From: Chondrilla cf. caribensis
Lineage: Eukaryota > Porifera > Demospongiae > Chondrillida > Chondrillidae
DNA length: 64,000 nucleotides
Reading direction: 5' to 3'
NCBI GenBank assembly: GCA_964020155.1
Contig: OZ026558.1
Span: 1,565,416-1,629,415, forward strand
The translations under genes and the position numbers were made by a program. The notes below the pieces were generated by a model, which ran no database searches, was not told the DNA's origin, and saw only the letters and a list, made by a program, of their open reading frames with translations. Shown here piece by piece: positions 31,795 to 44,398 of the stretch (position 1 is its first letter; the number at the start of each line of letters is the position of its first letter).

Positions 31795-34280
31795 TCTTGG
31801 CTGGGGATGAGAATGACGTATGTAGAGTTGTCATGGTAATTTCACATAACCATAGTGATATAGCAGTAATAATGGTAATTAGTGCAACCAAAATTGTATT
31901 CATTGTTATTCCAGTGGTTGGTTGTATAATTGGTGGCTTTGTGTTGGTGAACAACAACTCACCTCAAGGATCTGTAATGTCTTCCTTCTGTGCTGGTATG
32001 GGTTGTTTCCCTACATGAAAGCTACAATGGATATTTGTACTCATCTCAAACTATCATGTTGCTATCCAGTAGCTTTGAGATATGTGGAGGCTATAATGGA
32101 AACCTTTCATCTACTACTTTACATATTGGGAAGTTGACTTTATTATACAATATACAATCGGCAGCACATTATAATTTGTGTTTAGTGTTCACTGTTTACT
32201 TTATTAATTAAGTAGCAAAATTTGAGTACACTGTACGTAATCATGTACAGTGTACACGATGTTGCTGGAAATTACTCTGATGATGCCATTATGACATTGT
32301 TGGATAACCCTAACCCCAATCACCTCCACTGGTTATAGTGTACGCACTAGCCGACCTGCACAACACTAACTGACTGCAACCCAAGAGATATATCTCATAA
32401 TACAATCAATCTCTGTTAACAGAAGTGGCTGTATTCAATCTACATGTGTAACGTTTCAGTCTCCTATCGTAACACTACGATCCGAAACAAGCGGAACAAG
32501 ACGTTTCACCAAGTTAAGCTCTTCATTAATCAGCTACACCATGGAGAAGACACTACAATGCACAGCTACACAATAATCATTAGTTCCTTATTGGGCTTTT
32601 ACACATGTCCCTCTATCTCTGTTACTACTGCTCATGTACACATTATGTAATAATTTTAATTATTACATCTAATTCACCCATCTTCTTATATAACCTTGGC
32701 TTGGCATAGGAATGGCATATGTAGTAGTTGTACCCTCTTTTGGACGGTACATGGGAAATGTACTGAGGGGATATCAGTTGAGTAACCAAGGGCGCAGTGT
32801 CAGAGTATTTACTGAATGAAGGAGGTAACATACCAAGCCAATGAGCTTCAGGATATCTACTGAATGAATGATAAAACTTGTCGAACCAAGGAGCCTCGGA
32901 ATACATACTGAACCAACGAAGCAATGGTTATAGCATTTTTTTCATGGAAAATCCGAAAAAAACGATGTTTTTCAACTCCCATCGAGAACGTTGAATAATG
33001 GCTCAAACCATATACTCCCAAGAATACACAAGGGGCACGTAACAACGACTATTGATTAATTAATACGAGTCAGTTAAAAAACAGGGGTACATCACTAATA
33101 AGGTTAGTGTTGTACCCAGTACATTGCGAATGTACTCCAGTGGTCCCTTTGATCTTAAGTGACAATATCACCAATCGGGATTTATGTAGTCTAAGAGTTG
33201 TTGTGGTAATTTAACATCGTCATGGTGATATTGCAGTGGTAACAGAATTTGAGTGTTTGGATTGAATTTCATGCTATTCCAGTAATCAGTTAGTGGTAGG
33301 TTAGTGGGTGCGAGCAGCATATCAACAACTCACCTCAAGGATCTGTGTCTGTAGTGTGGAGGTCTTCTATGTGTACTGTATGGGTTGTTTCCTTGACATG
33401 TGGTAATATTATATGATATAGTACAGTGGATATTACCTGTCTTGAACAAGGCTTTTGCTGTACAGCCATTCAATGATATGTTGAGGTCATAATTGAACCT
33501 TTATATCTTCTACTTGCTCAATAATTTGCTGACAATACTCGTTCAAATATGAGAGAGGCTAGCTCAAGTTTAGGGTGTGTTTTGATTGTCTTCTCTATTC
33601 TTGTCGGTTGCATATTTCATCATCCATGAAAGAACCTCTTGGAGGTCTGCGAACAGCATCCCAATAGACCTGCACACCCAATGAATCCCTTGTATCAGAC
33701 AGAGGCCATTTTGTATTGATTATCAGGAGTGAACCTCCATGATCATTTCTGTTGATGTACCAATGCAGACAGGTTTTATGGTTGAACTCATACATAAGTG
33801 TGGGACTCACTTAGTCTTGCCCCAAGTATGCATTATGCTGATCATCAAAATTAGAACTAGTGTTTAATAGTGTTTACTGCTATTGAAATTTCATTTAACT
33901 ATCAAGGACACCGTACGTAATCATGTACAAAAAGAAGTTACTGGAGAATACCATGATGATACTGATGTTACATTACCTCCACCAAATAATGGTGTATTAC
34001 TGTATTATCCAATCTACACAACACTAAGTGTACACCATTAGTTGAAAGATAATTGGGTGCAAGTTTAAATAGTTACATACTTAGGTGCCTGTATTGAACA
34101 TGCAGGTGCTTGTGTTGAACATGCGATTTCGATTTCATTATTACTCAAAACAAAATTGAATCTGTCAAATAATGAATATTGCTGTTTCCACACATGTACA
34201 AATTTGGATCTATTTAATGTATATGACTGACTTTAATCATGATACAGACTGTTATCTATGTGCGTGTGTTACATTGCACA
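31795..34280. other. FReD spacer, no gene seen
   Basis: The start is collinear with 5640-6250. A degenerate promoter block (AATTCACCCATCTTCTTATATAA) lies near 32670-32695. Conserved ACTCACCTCAAGGATCTG blocks are near 31958 and 33330. I found no supported exon in this 2.5 kb. Confidence 0.55.
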
Positions 34281-34282
34281 TA

Positions 34283-35281
34283 CAGTGGCGGCCAAAAGTT
34301 ACGGGACGATTTCAATATGGCGGCCGGCAGCTATTTTAGCATACTTGCAATTTTCGCGATATTTTGGCGAATTCGAAACGGGAGAGTGGTAATAAATCAT
34401 GAGAACACTTTTAGAATGTTCAAGAACATTACAATAGTACTTTGAAATCTTCGTGACTTTCATTTACTCTAATAACGGCTCCAATCGGCGTAACATTCGA
34501 AAATATTCGGTGACACAGACGTTCTGTATAGTACGTTATACTTCATTAAGTTTTAATGCAAGAATTCATCAGTCGCAACTCTGAGTATCTTGCGTACCTT
34601 ACCCTCCTTCGAACATCGCAAATATCCGATTCAGTTGAAATGTCAGTCTTGGAGAGCTCATTTTATAGCCATCGTGCCCGGGTATCTACACGTACTGAAC
34701 TTGACTCGTGTAAAAGAACAGTAGGTTTTCTGCGTATATCTTCTAATTAGAGTTTTTTTCCTTACAACCCTCTCTGCAGTGGTCACTCACACACTTAAAC
34801 TATGGAATCTGGTCGGTATACCCAGTAATTTAGGAGTAGCCCACCGACAATTTAACATCTACGCATACGATATAATTTCTTCTTCCAAGTTTGCGCAGAT
34901 AGTAGATCATACGAATGCGGGTAAGTTGTTTGGAGCATTTTCCCTTTGAAAATTATTGAAGATCATATCTGTTGAAGATTCTGAATAATAAATGTTTTCA
35001 ATATACGTTTGCAAAATAAACTTATAATTCCCTCAAAACAACTATCGACAACGTGTTCACTCAAAGTAGTGATTTTCAATCGAGACGGGCTGACAAGCAC
35101 TAAAAGATGCAATGAAACGATTAGGTGCAGAATACACCGCTTAGAATGTTGTTGAATGTTTCTAAAGATGTATTTTACAAATTGAATCAAAAATCTCGTT
35201 TTAAGGACGATTCAAATCGTATCGTTCCGATCCGCCATTTTCTTAAACCCTCGATCGTCCCGTAACTTTTGACCGCCACTG
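34283..35281. mobile_element. Tc1/mariner-like TIR element
   Basis: A 999-bp element with ends CAGTGGCGGCCAAAAGTTAC and a near-identical inverted right end. TA flanks both sides (34281-34282, 35282-35283). The CAGTGGCGGCCAAAAGTT end is typical of Tc1-group elements. The interior has no intact transposase. It is inserted just 3' of gene 6; the equivalent flank of gene 2 (6560-6600) lacks it. Confidence 0.85.
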
Positions 35282-35318
35282 TATAGACATCAACACATGT
35301 TTCTTTAGTAATTAAAAA

Positions 35319-36325
35319 TCACTTCTTGGTAAACTTTAGTTTCATTTCAACAAGTTTGAATGAGTAGTATATATGAGCACCAGGTTTGGCATTGTCCCAT
35401 GTGATGCCTTTAGGATCATTCACTCCTTCTGCCAAGTACTCACCGTTAAGATTAACTGTGTGGCAGCTGTTGTACCACCAACCTCCTCTGTATGCAACTG
35501 CACAACTACTCTTACTACCTTGGTCATAGGTACTAAACATCTGTCCACTGTGGTAGGAGAGCTGATCTGTAACATTTCCACTAAATCCCGATGCAGTCAT
35601 TTTATAGTTAATGCTACTGTCTCCAACTGCGAACTGGGAGTATTCTGCATAGTAAGAGTTCCCTTCCCAGTCTCCTAACTCCACCCTGAGCTTGGTTCCA
35701 GGAAGATTGTTTGTCATGCAGTGGATGTTGTCAAGTCCCATCCAGTATTCTCCTCGAGGGTTTCCAAATCCATTGACATAACTGTTCCAGTTACGATAGA
35801 ATCCAACTGCCCCGTTAAATCTTCTCTGGAAGATGGTCCAGTTTCCTTCCATGTCGCAATAAGCAGTGAAGGGTCCACACCCACAGTCCATGGTGTAGAC
35901 TCCAGAACGTGAGCACACATGTTGGTGAACTTGTTCACATCCACAGGGGGTGAGGGTTGGGCAGGTGTCATGACCTTTAGCAGAGCCTGAATAACCAACA
36001 CAACGAGAGATTATAGTGGATGTGAGCAGTTTGTTTTAATAATTGTCTTTTAAGTCATGCAAGATTGTTATGGAAAAGGTGTAGTGTTTTACTGGATAAT
36101 GTGTGTAGTATGTAAATATGCACCAGATGCCTACATACGTGTGTACATACATATGTACACTGTATGTAGTGTGTATTATATTGTTAAACATGCATGTATA
36201 CGTACACATGGCCCACATTATCCACTGTACACACAGCCTGTATGCAGTATTGTACTAAGTTACTCACATTGCTGAAATGCTGCCACTGATATTATCCCAA
36301 GGAAGATAGTGACCTTAGAGAACAT
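35319..36325 (-). CDS. Secreted fibrinogen-related domain protein, gene 6 (short loop)
   Basis: Exons 36325-36268 and 35986-35319 encode 241 aa. The N-lobe is the common type with WTIFQRRF. FSGNVTDQLSYHS carries the NVT sequon. The loop is short (TYDQGSKSSCAV), so the calcium site is probably lost. The segment before the last block is shortened (EGVNDPKGITW instead of EGVSNPNAKGISW). RGGWWYNSCH keeps the C-terminal disulfide. A Tc1-like element begins 38 bp beyond the stop codon and may have altered the 3' end. Confidence 0.9.
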
Positions 36326-36411
36326 TGTTCTTTCTCTTGTTCTTCTCTGATCTTCCTCTCTTCCTGTCAGTATTCCTCTAGTGATAGCTGATTCTGCTAA
36401 TTCCCCCATCT

Positions 36412-36421
36412 CCTTATATAG
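36412..36421 (-). promoter_or_regulatory. TATA box of FReD gene 6
   Basis: CTATATAAGG on the - strand, 87 bp before the ATG. The palindrome upstream has mismatches in both arms. Confidence 0.8.
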
Positions 36422-36834
36422 TCTTGGTTGGGAGGAGAATGACATGTGTAGAGTTGTCATGATAATTTCTTATTGCTATGGTGATATTGGAGTGCAAATT
36501 GAAAATAGTATGAATATGACAGGATTCATGTTATTTGAGTGGTTGGTTGGTGGTTGTATGTAGCCGAAATCAACTCACCTCAAAGATCTGTGTCTGTAGT
36601 GTGGAGGTCTTCCTTGTGTGCTGGTATGGGTTGTTTCTCTTATATGAATGCTTTCATACATGTTCTCTGCACAATGTTGCTCTGCAGCAGTTTCAAGTTT
36701 ATGATGGTGATTTTGGAAGCCTTCTTATGCTTATTTGCGTAATATCATTTTCTGTGATTAACATGCAGGTTCCTGTGTGTAGACATGTCAGGTAGGTGAG
36801 GGGGGCACATGTTGGTGGACTGGTAGAATAATAA
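36422..36834. other. FReD spacer, no gene seen
   Basis: It contains the conserved ACTCACCTCAAAGATCTG block near 36573 and a single 23-bp minisatellite unit near 36768. Confidence 0.6.
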
Positions 36835-37059
36835 TTGAAAATTATCCCGATCGGTAATTTGATTTAAAAAATAAAACGATCGGCACATTCGGCGGAATTC
36901 ATCAAACAAATCGATACACAACAGCAGTTTGAAAGGATACAAGCTAGTTATGTCCTTCCTAGGTGTGCTGCAGCGGTTATAGTGCCTAATTGAATCCCGA
37001 GGGCGAAGCATTGAGCGTTTTATTTTTTAAATCAAATTACCGATCGGGATAATTTTCAA
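36835..37059. mobile_element. Fold-back MITE, 45-bp inverted repeats
   Basis: A 225-bp element with arms starting TTGAAAATTATCCCGATCGG. The centre has GTGCTGCAGCGGTTATAGTG and a GAGGGCGAAGC motif, both also found in the fold-back at 45400-45523. No clear target duplication was seen. Confidence 0.75.
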
Positions 37060-37063
37060 CCAG

Positions 37064-37509
37064 AAGAGGTGTTAAAAGCCCAGTTTTTGAAAGTTCTCGA
37101 GAATGAAATTCACCCTGCACATATATAGATATGAGAAACAGCCTCCACTTCCACCCTGCCAAAAGGACGATAAGGAGAACGATTTTACAGAAACTCCTCT
37201 TTAGTAGACTTTGGTAAGACTACTGTATAAATTGCTACGCTGTGATTATTTTCGGCGAACATATCTCGTGTAGAAGAACAACTAACGATTTATAGAAACT
37301 TCACTATGGCTACTGTTGTGACGCTGCCATTATTGTCGGTGGGTGCGATGGTATAGCTAAGTGACATTAATTAATCGATCGATTGCTATGGTAACTAAGT
37401 GACATCAATCAATCGATCAGCAAGTGTGCACATATCAGAGGAAGTGTGCACATATCACATATGTGCACACTTTTGCCTTTGATACGCCTACGCAAAAGGA
37501 TACAAACTA
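37064..37509. repeat. Interspersed repeat, copy 1
   Basis: About 445 bp with a diverged partner at 44452-44945. Shared landmarks are CAGTTTTTGAAAG-type, GCCAAAAGGACGATAAGG and GTGCACACTTTTGCCTTT. It ends in AAAAGGATACAAA. It contains a palindromic GTGCACATATCACATATGTGCAC stretch. It is probably a degenerate mobile element; its type is not identified. Confidence 0.65.
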
Positions 37510-38091
37510 ACAGTATGGCAGGCGTTGTATCACAAACATATCAATGGTGGATAGTTCATTTTGCTTGTTGTTCTGTGGATGCAGCCATCTCATACGTGTG
37601 TTTATCACTATAAATGTTGGGTTGTGGTTGTGTGTAGCAGAACAGCAAACCTCCACAATGACCTGTGCATGACTGTTAGTATTGTATCAGTGTGTATATA
37701 CGTAGGTGTAGATATTAGTGCATCTGTATGAATTGAATCATGTGTTGTGTGTATCATCATTTCTGATTATACGTCATATTATTACAACTTTATCACTTAT
37801 TGGTTATTCAAGTACATAATTTCATAATAAAAACAATATTTGAAACTGTTAACCAATGAATAATATTCAGTCTCCACTCATTACATGTACATGTTTGGTT
37901 GTATGTATGAATACATAATGGACTATTAAGGTATGATACTTGGTACACATGTGCATAAATGTACTTATGTGAACATATGTATGTTGTGTGTGTATGTGTA
38001 TATGAGTGAGATATGTACGTTTGTACATGCATTACACACTCACATGTAGTACACACACAGAGAGAGAGTGTTATTCTATTAATCCTCCAAA
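37510..38091 (-). other. FReD 3' flank of gene 7, no gene seen
   Basis: Copy of the 3' flank duplicon (AGCAGAACAGCAAACCTCC block near 37637). Confidence 0.6.
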
Positions 38092-39089
38092 TCAGATTAA
38101 TTTCTTGTTAAACTTTAGTTTCATTTCAACAAGTTTGAATGAGTAGTATCGATCAGCACCAGGTTTGGCATAGTTCCATGAGAGACCCTTAGCATCTGGA
38201 TTACTCCCTCCTGCCAAGTACTCACCATTGAGATTAGCGCTATGGCAGCTGTTGTACCACCAACCTCCTCTGGTTAAGACTGCACAGTTGCCACGCCTCT
38301 TGTCATGATCTTGATCATAGGTGGTGAACATCTGTCCACTGTGGTAGGAGAGCTTATCTCCAGCATCTCCGCTATATCCCAACACGTTCATTCTATAGTT
38401 AGTACTACCATCCCCAACTACAAACTGGGAGTATTCTGCATAGTAAGAGTTCCCTTCCCAGTCTCCTAACTCCACCCTGAGCTTGGTTCCAGGATAAGTG
38501 CTGGACATGCAATAAAGGTGTTTGAGCCCCATCCAGTATTCTCCTCTGGCAACTCCAAATCCATTGACGTATTCAGTCCAATTGCGGTAGAATGGAACTG
38601 CCCCGTTAAATCTTCTCTGGAAGACGGTCCAGTTTCCTTCCATGTCACAATAAGCAGTGAAGGGTCCACACCCACAGTCCATGGTGTAGACTCCAGAACG
38701 TGAGCACACATGTTGGTGAACTTGTTCACATCCACAGGGGGTGAGGGTTGGGCAGGTGTCATGACCTTTAGCAGAGCCTGAATAACCAACACAATGTGAG
38801 ATTATAGTGGATGTGAGCAGTTTGTTTCAATTAGTGTCTTTTAAGTCATGCAAGATTGTTATGGAAAAGGTGTAGTGTTTTACTGGATAATGTGTGGCAC
38901 CAGATACCTTCATACGTACATATGTACACTGTATGTGTATTGTATTGTTAAAATGTGTATGTATAAGTATGACCCACATTATCAACTGTACACACAGCCT
39001 ATATGCAGTATTGTACTAAGTTACTCACATTGCTGAAATGCTGCCACTGATATTATCCCAAGGAAGATAGTGACCTTACTAGAGAACAT
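38092..39089 (-). CDS. Secreted fibrinogen-related domain protein, gene 7 (variant N-lobe)
   Basis: Exons 39089-39029 and 38777-38092 encode 248 aa. The signal peptide has one extra Ser (MFSSKVTIF) from a 3-bp insertion. The N-lobe is the second type (NWTEYVNGFGVARGEYWMGL, LKHLYCMSSTYPG). The calcium-type loop is TYDQDHDKRRGNCAV. The chain ends KFNKKLI, because the usual stop is read through and replaced by two more codons. The junction cysteine is present, unlike gene 4. The secreted lectin-like role is inferred. Confidence 0.9.
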
Positions 39090-39175
39090 TGTTCTTTCTC
39101 TTGTTCTTCTCTGATCTTCCTCTCTTCCTGTCAGTATTCCTCTAGTGATAGCTGATTCTGCTAATTCCCCCATCT

Positions 39176-39185
39176 CCTTATATAG
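39176..39185 (-). promoter_or_regulatory. TATA box of FReD gene 7
   Basis: CTATATAAGG on the - strand, 87 bp before the ATG. The palindrome at 39222-39244 has one mismatch. Confidence 0.8.
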
Positions 39186-39449
39186 TCTTTGCTGAGATGA
39201 GAATGACGTGTGTGGAGTTGTCATGGTGATTTCTTATTACCATGGTGATCTTGTGTACACATTGGAACTAGTATGAATATGGCAGGATTAATGTTATTTG
39301 AGTGGTTGATTAGTAGTTGTATGTAGCCGAAAACAAATCACCTCAAAGATCTGTGTCTGCAGTGTGGAGGTCCTCCTTGTGTGCTGGTATGAGTTGTTTT
39401 AGCCATTTTATGCTCTATTTGCATAATATCATTTTATGGGTTCAACTTG

Positions 39450-39770
39450 CAGGTTCCTGTGTGTAGACATGTCAGGTTCCTCTGTAGACATGGCAGGTTC
39501 CTGTGTGTAGACATGTCAGGTTCCTGTGTAGACATGTCAGATTCCTCTGTAGACATGTCAGGTTCCTGTGTGTAGACATGTCAGGTTCCTGTGTAGACAT
39601 GTCAGGTTCCTCTGTAGACATGTCAGGTTCCTGTGTGTAGACATGTCATGTTCCTCTTTAGACATGTCAGGTTCCTGTGTGTAGACATGTCAGGTTCCTG
39701 TGTGTAGACATGTCAGGTTCCTCTGTAGACATAGCAGGTTCCTGTGTGTAGACATGTCAGGTTCCTATGC
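39450..39770. repeat. 23-bp minisatellite with shortened units
   Basis: Mixed 21- and 23-bp units of the GTTCCTGTGTGTAGACATG family, alternating TCTGTAG and TGTGTGTAG forms. Confidence 0.9.
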
Positions 39771-39865
39771 AGCAGTTTCATAGTTTGTGGTGGTCAACTT
39801 GGAAGCCATTTATGCTCCACTTGCATAATAGTATTTTCTGTGTAGACATGCTATTTCCTTGGTAA

Positions 39866-40085
39866 GCATGCATGTATCTGTAGTGAACATGCAGGTATCT
39901 GTAGTGAACATGCATGTATCTGTAGTGAACATGCAGGTATCTGTAGTGAACATGCAGGTACCTGTAGTGAACATGCAGGTACCTGTAGTGAACATGCATG
40001 TATCTGTAGTGAACATGCAGGTATCTGTAGTGAACATGTGGGTATCTGTAGTGAACATGCATGTATCTGTAGTGAACATGTAGAT
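39866..40085. repeat. 21-bp minisatellite
   Basis: About ten copies of the ATCTGTAGTGAACATGC unit, starting about 100 bp after the 23-bp array. Confidence 0.95.
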
Positions 40086-40641
40086 ATCTATGTTGATTGT
40101 TACACTGGTGGTTAGTTCATTCTGTTTGTTAATGATGTTTTGTGATGCACCTACGTATTATTCTCATGTTATTATCACCATAAATCCACAATGACCTGTG
40201 CATGACTGTTAGTATTGTCTCAGTGTGTATATAGGTAGGTGAAGTGATTAGTGTAATCTGTGTATCTGCACAAATTGAATTATTTGTTGTGTGTATCATG
40301 ATTTCTACTTGCATCATTATTATTACATCTTTATCAATGTTTGGTTATTCAAGTATGTAATTTTACAACTCATCGAAAACAATAATTGAAACTGTCAACC
40401 AATGAATAATATTAATTCTCCACTCATTACATGTGTACGTTTGGTTGTATGTACGTATACATAACGGACTATTGAGGTATGATACTTGGTACACATGTGA
40501 ATAAATGTATGTATATGCGTGTATGTACTGTATGATATTTACGTATGTGTACAATATGTACTTTTGTACGTACATGCATTACACACCTTTATGTAGTACA
40601 CACAGGTAGAGGTGTTATTCTATTAATCCTCCAAATCAAAT
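40086..40641 (-). other. FReD 3' flank, no gene seen
   Basis: Copy of the 3' flank duplicon beside the sequence at 40642. Confidence 0.55.
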
Positions 40642-41594
40642 TCACTTCTTGGTAAACTTTAGTTTCATTTCAGCAAATTTGAATGAATAGAATGGATCAG
40701 CACCAGGTTTGGCATTGTACCATGACAGGCCTTTAAAATCTGGATTACTCACTCCTTCTCCCAAGTACTCACCGTTAAGATTAACCGCGTGGCAGCTGTT
40801 GTACCACCAGCCTCCTCTGTGTGAGACTGCACAACTTGTCCTACCTTGGTCATAGGTGGTAAACATCTGTCCACTGTGGTAGGAGAGCTGATCTGTAACA
40901 TCTCCACTAAATCCCGACACAGTCATTTCATAGTTGATGTTACTGTCTCCGACTACAAACTGGGAGTATTCTGCATAGTAAGAGTTCCCCTCCCAGTCTC
41001 CTAACTCCACCCTGAGCTTGGTTCCAGGAAGATTGTTTGTCATGCAGTGGATGTTGTCAAGTCCCATCCAGTATTCTCCTCGAGGGTTTCCAAATCCACT
41101 GACATAACTGTTCCAGTTACGATAGAATCCAACTGCTCCGTTAAATCTTCTCTGGAAGACGGTCCAGTTTCCTTCCATGTCGCAATAAGCAGTGAAGGGT
41201 CCACACCCACAGTCCATGGTGTAGACTCCAGAACATGAGCACACATGTTGGTGAACTTGTTGACATCCACAGGGAGAGAGGGTTGGGCAGGTTTAGCAGA
41301 GCCTGAATAACCAACACAATGAGAGATTATAGTGGATGTGAGCAGTTTGTTTCAATTGGTGTCTTCAATTAGTTTGTTTCAATTAGTGTCTTCAATCATG
41401 CAAGATTGTTATGGAAACATACATATGTACACTGTATGTAATGTGTATTGTATTGTTAAAACGTGCTTGTATAAACATGGCCCACATCATCCACTGTACA
41501 CACAGCCTGTATGCAGTATTGTACTAAGTTACTCACATTGCTGAAATGCTGCCACTGATATTATCCCAAGGAAGATAGTGACCTTAGAGAACAT
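40642..41594 (-). pseudogene. FReD gene 8, frameshifted in exon 2
   Basis: Exon 1 (41594-41537) and the FReD body (40642-41244) look intact: common N-lobe, FSGDVTDQLSYHS and a short loop TYDQGRTSCAV. Ten bases present in the paralogues (GTCATGACCT, + strand) are missing near 41292 in the Cys-rich start of exon 2. From the normal acceptor (41302) the frame is shifted and stops about 85 codons later. The FReD frame could be used only from an internal ATG (41244) without a signal peptide. It is a recent pseudogene, or a source for gene conversion. Confidence 0.8.
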
Positions 41595-41680
41595 TGTTCT
41601 TTCTCTTGTTCTTCTCTGATCTTCCTCTCTTCCTGTCAGTATTCCTCTAGTGATAGCTGATTCTGCTAATTCACCCATCT

Positions 41681-41690
41681 CCTTATATAG
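41681..41690 (-). promoter_or_regulatory. TATA box of FReD gene 8
   Basis: CTATATAAG with conserved flanks, 87 bp before the ATG at 41594. Confidence 0.75.
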
Positions 41691-42009
41691 CTTGGCTGGG
41701 GATGAGAATGACGTATGTAGAGTTGTCATGGTAATTTCTTATTGCCATAGTGATTTTCTGTACACATTTGAACTAGTATGAATATGATAGGATTCATGTT
41801 ATTTGAGAGATTGGTTGGTGGTTGTGCTTAGCCGAAAACAACTCACCTCAAAGATCTGTGTCTGTAATGTGGAGGTCTTCCTTGTGTGCTGTTATGGGTT
41901 GTTTCTCTTATATGAATGCTTTCATACATGTTCTTTGTACAATGTTGCTATGCAGCAGTTTCAAGTTTGTGATTGGATATTGGAAGCCTTTTAATGCTCT
42001 ACTTGCTTA

Positions 42010-42390
42010 ATACCAGTTCTGTGTGTAGACATGACAGGTTCCTGTGTGTAGACATGTCAGGTTCCTGTGTGTAGACATGGCAGGTTCCTGTGTGTAGACA
42101 TGTCAGGTTCCTGTGTGTAGACATGGCAGGTTCCTGTGTGTAGACATGACAGGTTCCTGTGTGTAGACATGGCAGGTTCCTGTGTGTAGACATGTCAGGT
42201 TCCTGTGTGTAGACATGACAGGTTCCTGTGTGTAGACATGTCAGGTTCCTGTGTGTAGACATGTCAGGTTCCTGTGTGTAGACATGACAGGTTCCTGTGT
42301 GTAGACATGACAGGTTCCTGTGTGTAGACATGGCAGGCTCCTGTGTGTAGACATGGCAGGCTCCTGTGTGTAGACATGGCAGGCTCCTGT
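42010..42390. repeat. 23-bp minisatellite, regular array
   Basis: About sixteen units of the GTTCCTGTGTGTAGACATG family with GACAG, GTCAG and GGCAG endings. Confidence 0.95.
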
Positions 42391-42789
42391 GTTGTACATA
42401 CAGGTACACAGCACAACCTGTGGGAGTGTATGTACGTAGTAAGACCTTTTTGCTTATCAATTCCACTTTTGTTGTAGATGTGGCCGTTTTCTCATTAAAT
42501 AGTATTTACACAATAAAATGGTGGATATCTGTTTGCTGACATTCAGTTTCAAATTCTGAAGTAGGTTTAAGCAGTTTCATATTGATATTTATTTGCATAT
42601 ACAAATTTTATATTGTAATTTCCTATCACTATGACCTTGTTTTAACGAAATTGTTATGTGACCACAGTCATACTGACCACACCTATTCTGGTTGTCCTGA
42701 ACCAGACGGCTTAGTGATCTTGTTACTCTACTGTGAGGGGGCGTGTTGTGTGTAGAAGAGCAACAAACCTCCACAATTATGAATAAACA

Positions 42790-42808
42790 CCAGGTTTGGC
42801 ATAGATAT
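42790..42808 (-). pseudogene. FReD relic (KPGA segment), split by an insertion
   Basis: CACCAGGTTTGGCATAG matches the AKPGA-coding part of FReD exon 2. In the related relic at 47848-47915 it runs directly on into GACCTTTATTCTCTG, but here about 0.73 kb separates the two. Confidence 0.6.
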
Positions 42809-43535
42809 GGTACATGTCGCGAAAAACTAGAATTTTCCACAGACCTGCCGTGTAGGATATCCGCGTATAGCTGTGTGGCCAAGTTGTTGGTATCCTCAAA
42901 CACTGCGGAAGGGTCATTTGGCACCTGCGGCAAGAGAAACGTACTTACGTGTATAGACACGGTAGTCCGCAGTTTCTATGTGATAGTTCGCCATCGTCAC
43001 GGTGTTTACGCTGAAATTTGTTCCTAACAGGTTTGTTTGAATTGATTTTCTCAGTGCAACATTATGCTCTTGGAAGCCCGAATTGTGAGCAAAGATATTG
43101 TCAGTGTCTGATCTCTAGCGCCGCCATATTTTCAACATCGTGTAAAACTCAAATTAGTCTCATGTAGTCAGCCCCTTTTTCTGATCATTGAAGCTCAATT
43201 GATATAAATTGAAACAAGTTTGTACACACGTCATCGTATGTCAGTTGATTCTTTTTCGGAAACCAAACTGAATACGTACTAGCCGACTGCTACTATTAAA
43301 TTTATTTTATAAAATCGGAATGTTCCCTTGTACATATTTTCGTACCCACATCTCGCTCAAACAGTTTTTGCCTTCTTCGGAAAGCCATATACGTACCTCT
43401 ATTCCCCTTCTGCGGAAAACGTTCCACAAACATTTTGTGGGCATTCTGCAGACTAGTCACATACGTTCTGTAGAAATTTCATGGACATTCACCAATTACC
43501 GCGATGGCAAACCATGGAACTGTAGACCTAGACGT
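42809..43535. other. Insertion of about 0.73 kb with exon-like sequence
   Basis: It is absent from the otherwise matching relic at 47848-47915. On the - strand an acceptor-like TTTCTCTTGCCGCAG (near 42930) precedes an open stretch encoding VPNDPSAVFEDTNNLATQLY then ADILHGRSVENSSFSRH. I do not recognise the protein. It could be a captured exon of another gene or part of a transposon. No terminal inverted repeats were seen. Confidence 0.5.
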
Positions 43536-43554
43536 AGACCTTTATTCTCTGTAT

Positions 43555-44000
43555 AACTCACTCCTTCTGCCAAGTACTCACCTTTGTATCAAACATGTAG
43601 GTGATTGTGAGGAACATGCATTTTTGATTTCATTATTACTCAAAACAATGATTGAAACTGTCAACTAATGAATATTACTGTTTCCGCACATGTACAAATT
43701 GGGGTCTATTGTATGTATATTATTATGTATGTAATATGTGTATGTTGAGTTGTCATGGTAATTTCTTATTACCATGGTGATATTGGAGTACACATTGAAA
43801 ATAGTATGAAAATGACAGGATTCATGTTATTCCAGTAATTGGTTAGTTGTTGTATGTAGCCGAAATAAACTCACCTCAAAGATCCGTGTCGGTAGTGTGG
43901 AGGTCTTCCTTATATGGTATGAGTGTTGTAGACAATACTAGACATGCATATTCCTGTGGTAGGAGAGCTTATCTCCAGCATTTCTGCTGTACCCAAACAG
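43555..44000 (-). pseudogene. FReD exon 2 relics
   Basis: Two short matches to FReD exon 2 in the correct order on the - strand: 43557-43583 (NGEYLAEGVS region) and about 43953-43998 (GDKLSYHS region). The rest is lost. Together with the first exon at 44245-44302 they are the remains of one gene. Confidence 0.7.
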
Positions 44001-44244
44001 AAGGTGTCGTGTGTTACTGGATGTGGTATGTAATACAATATACGTGTATATGTAAATATGCAACAGGTATCTCCATACATACGTACGTACATACACATGT
44101 ACACTGTATGTACTGTGTGGTATGTATTGTTAGAATGTACATTTTTCAGTACGTATATATGTGTAGTGTTAGTTGTGTATCCACATGGCCCACATTATCC
44201 ACTGTACACACAGCCTGTATGCAGTATTGTACTAAGTTACTCAC

Positions 44245-44302
44245 ATTGCTGAAATGCTGCCACTGCTATTATCCCAAGGAAGATAGTGACCTTAGAGAAC
44301 AT
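44245..44302 (-). pseudogene. Orphan FReD signal-peptide exon
   Basis: Intact first exon with donor and TATA box (44389-44398), carrying one Ser to Ala change. The exon 2 that should follow is only the relic at 43555-44000. Just upstream of the promoter, the palindrome is broken by the repeat starting at 44452. Confidence 0.8.
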
Positions 44303-44388
44303 TGTTCTTTCTCTTGTTCTTCTCTGATCTTCCTCTCTTCCTGTCAGTACTCCTCTAGTGATAGCTGATTCTGCTAATTCACCCATCT

Positions 44389-44398
44389 CCTTATATAG
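44389..44398 (-). promoter_or_regulatory. TATA box of the orphan first exon
   Basis: CTATATAAGG in the conserved leader, 87 bp before the ATG at 44302. Confidence 0.7.
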
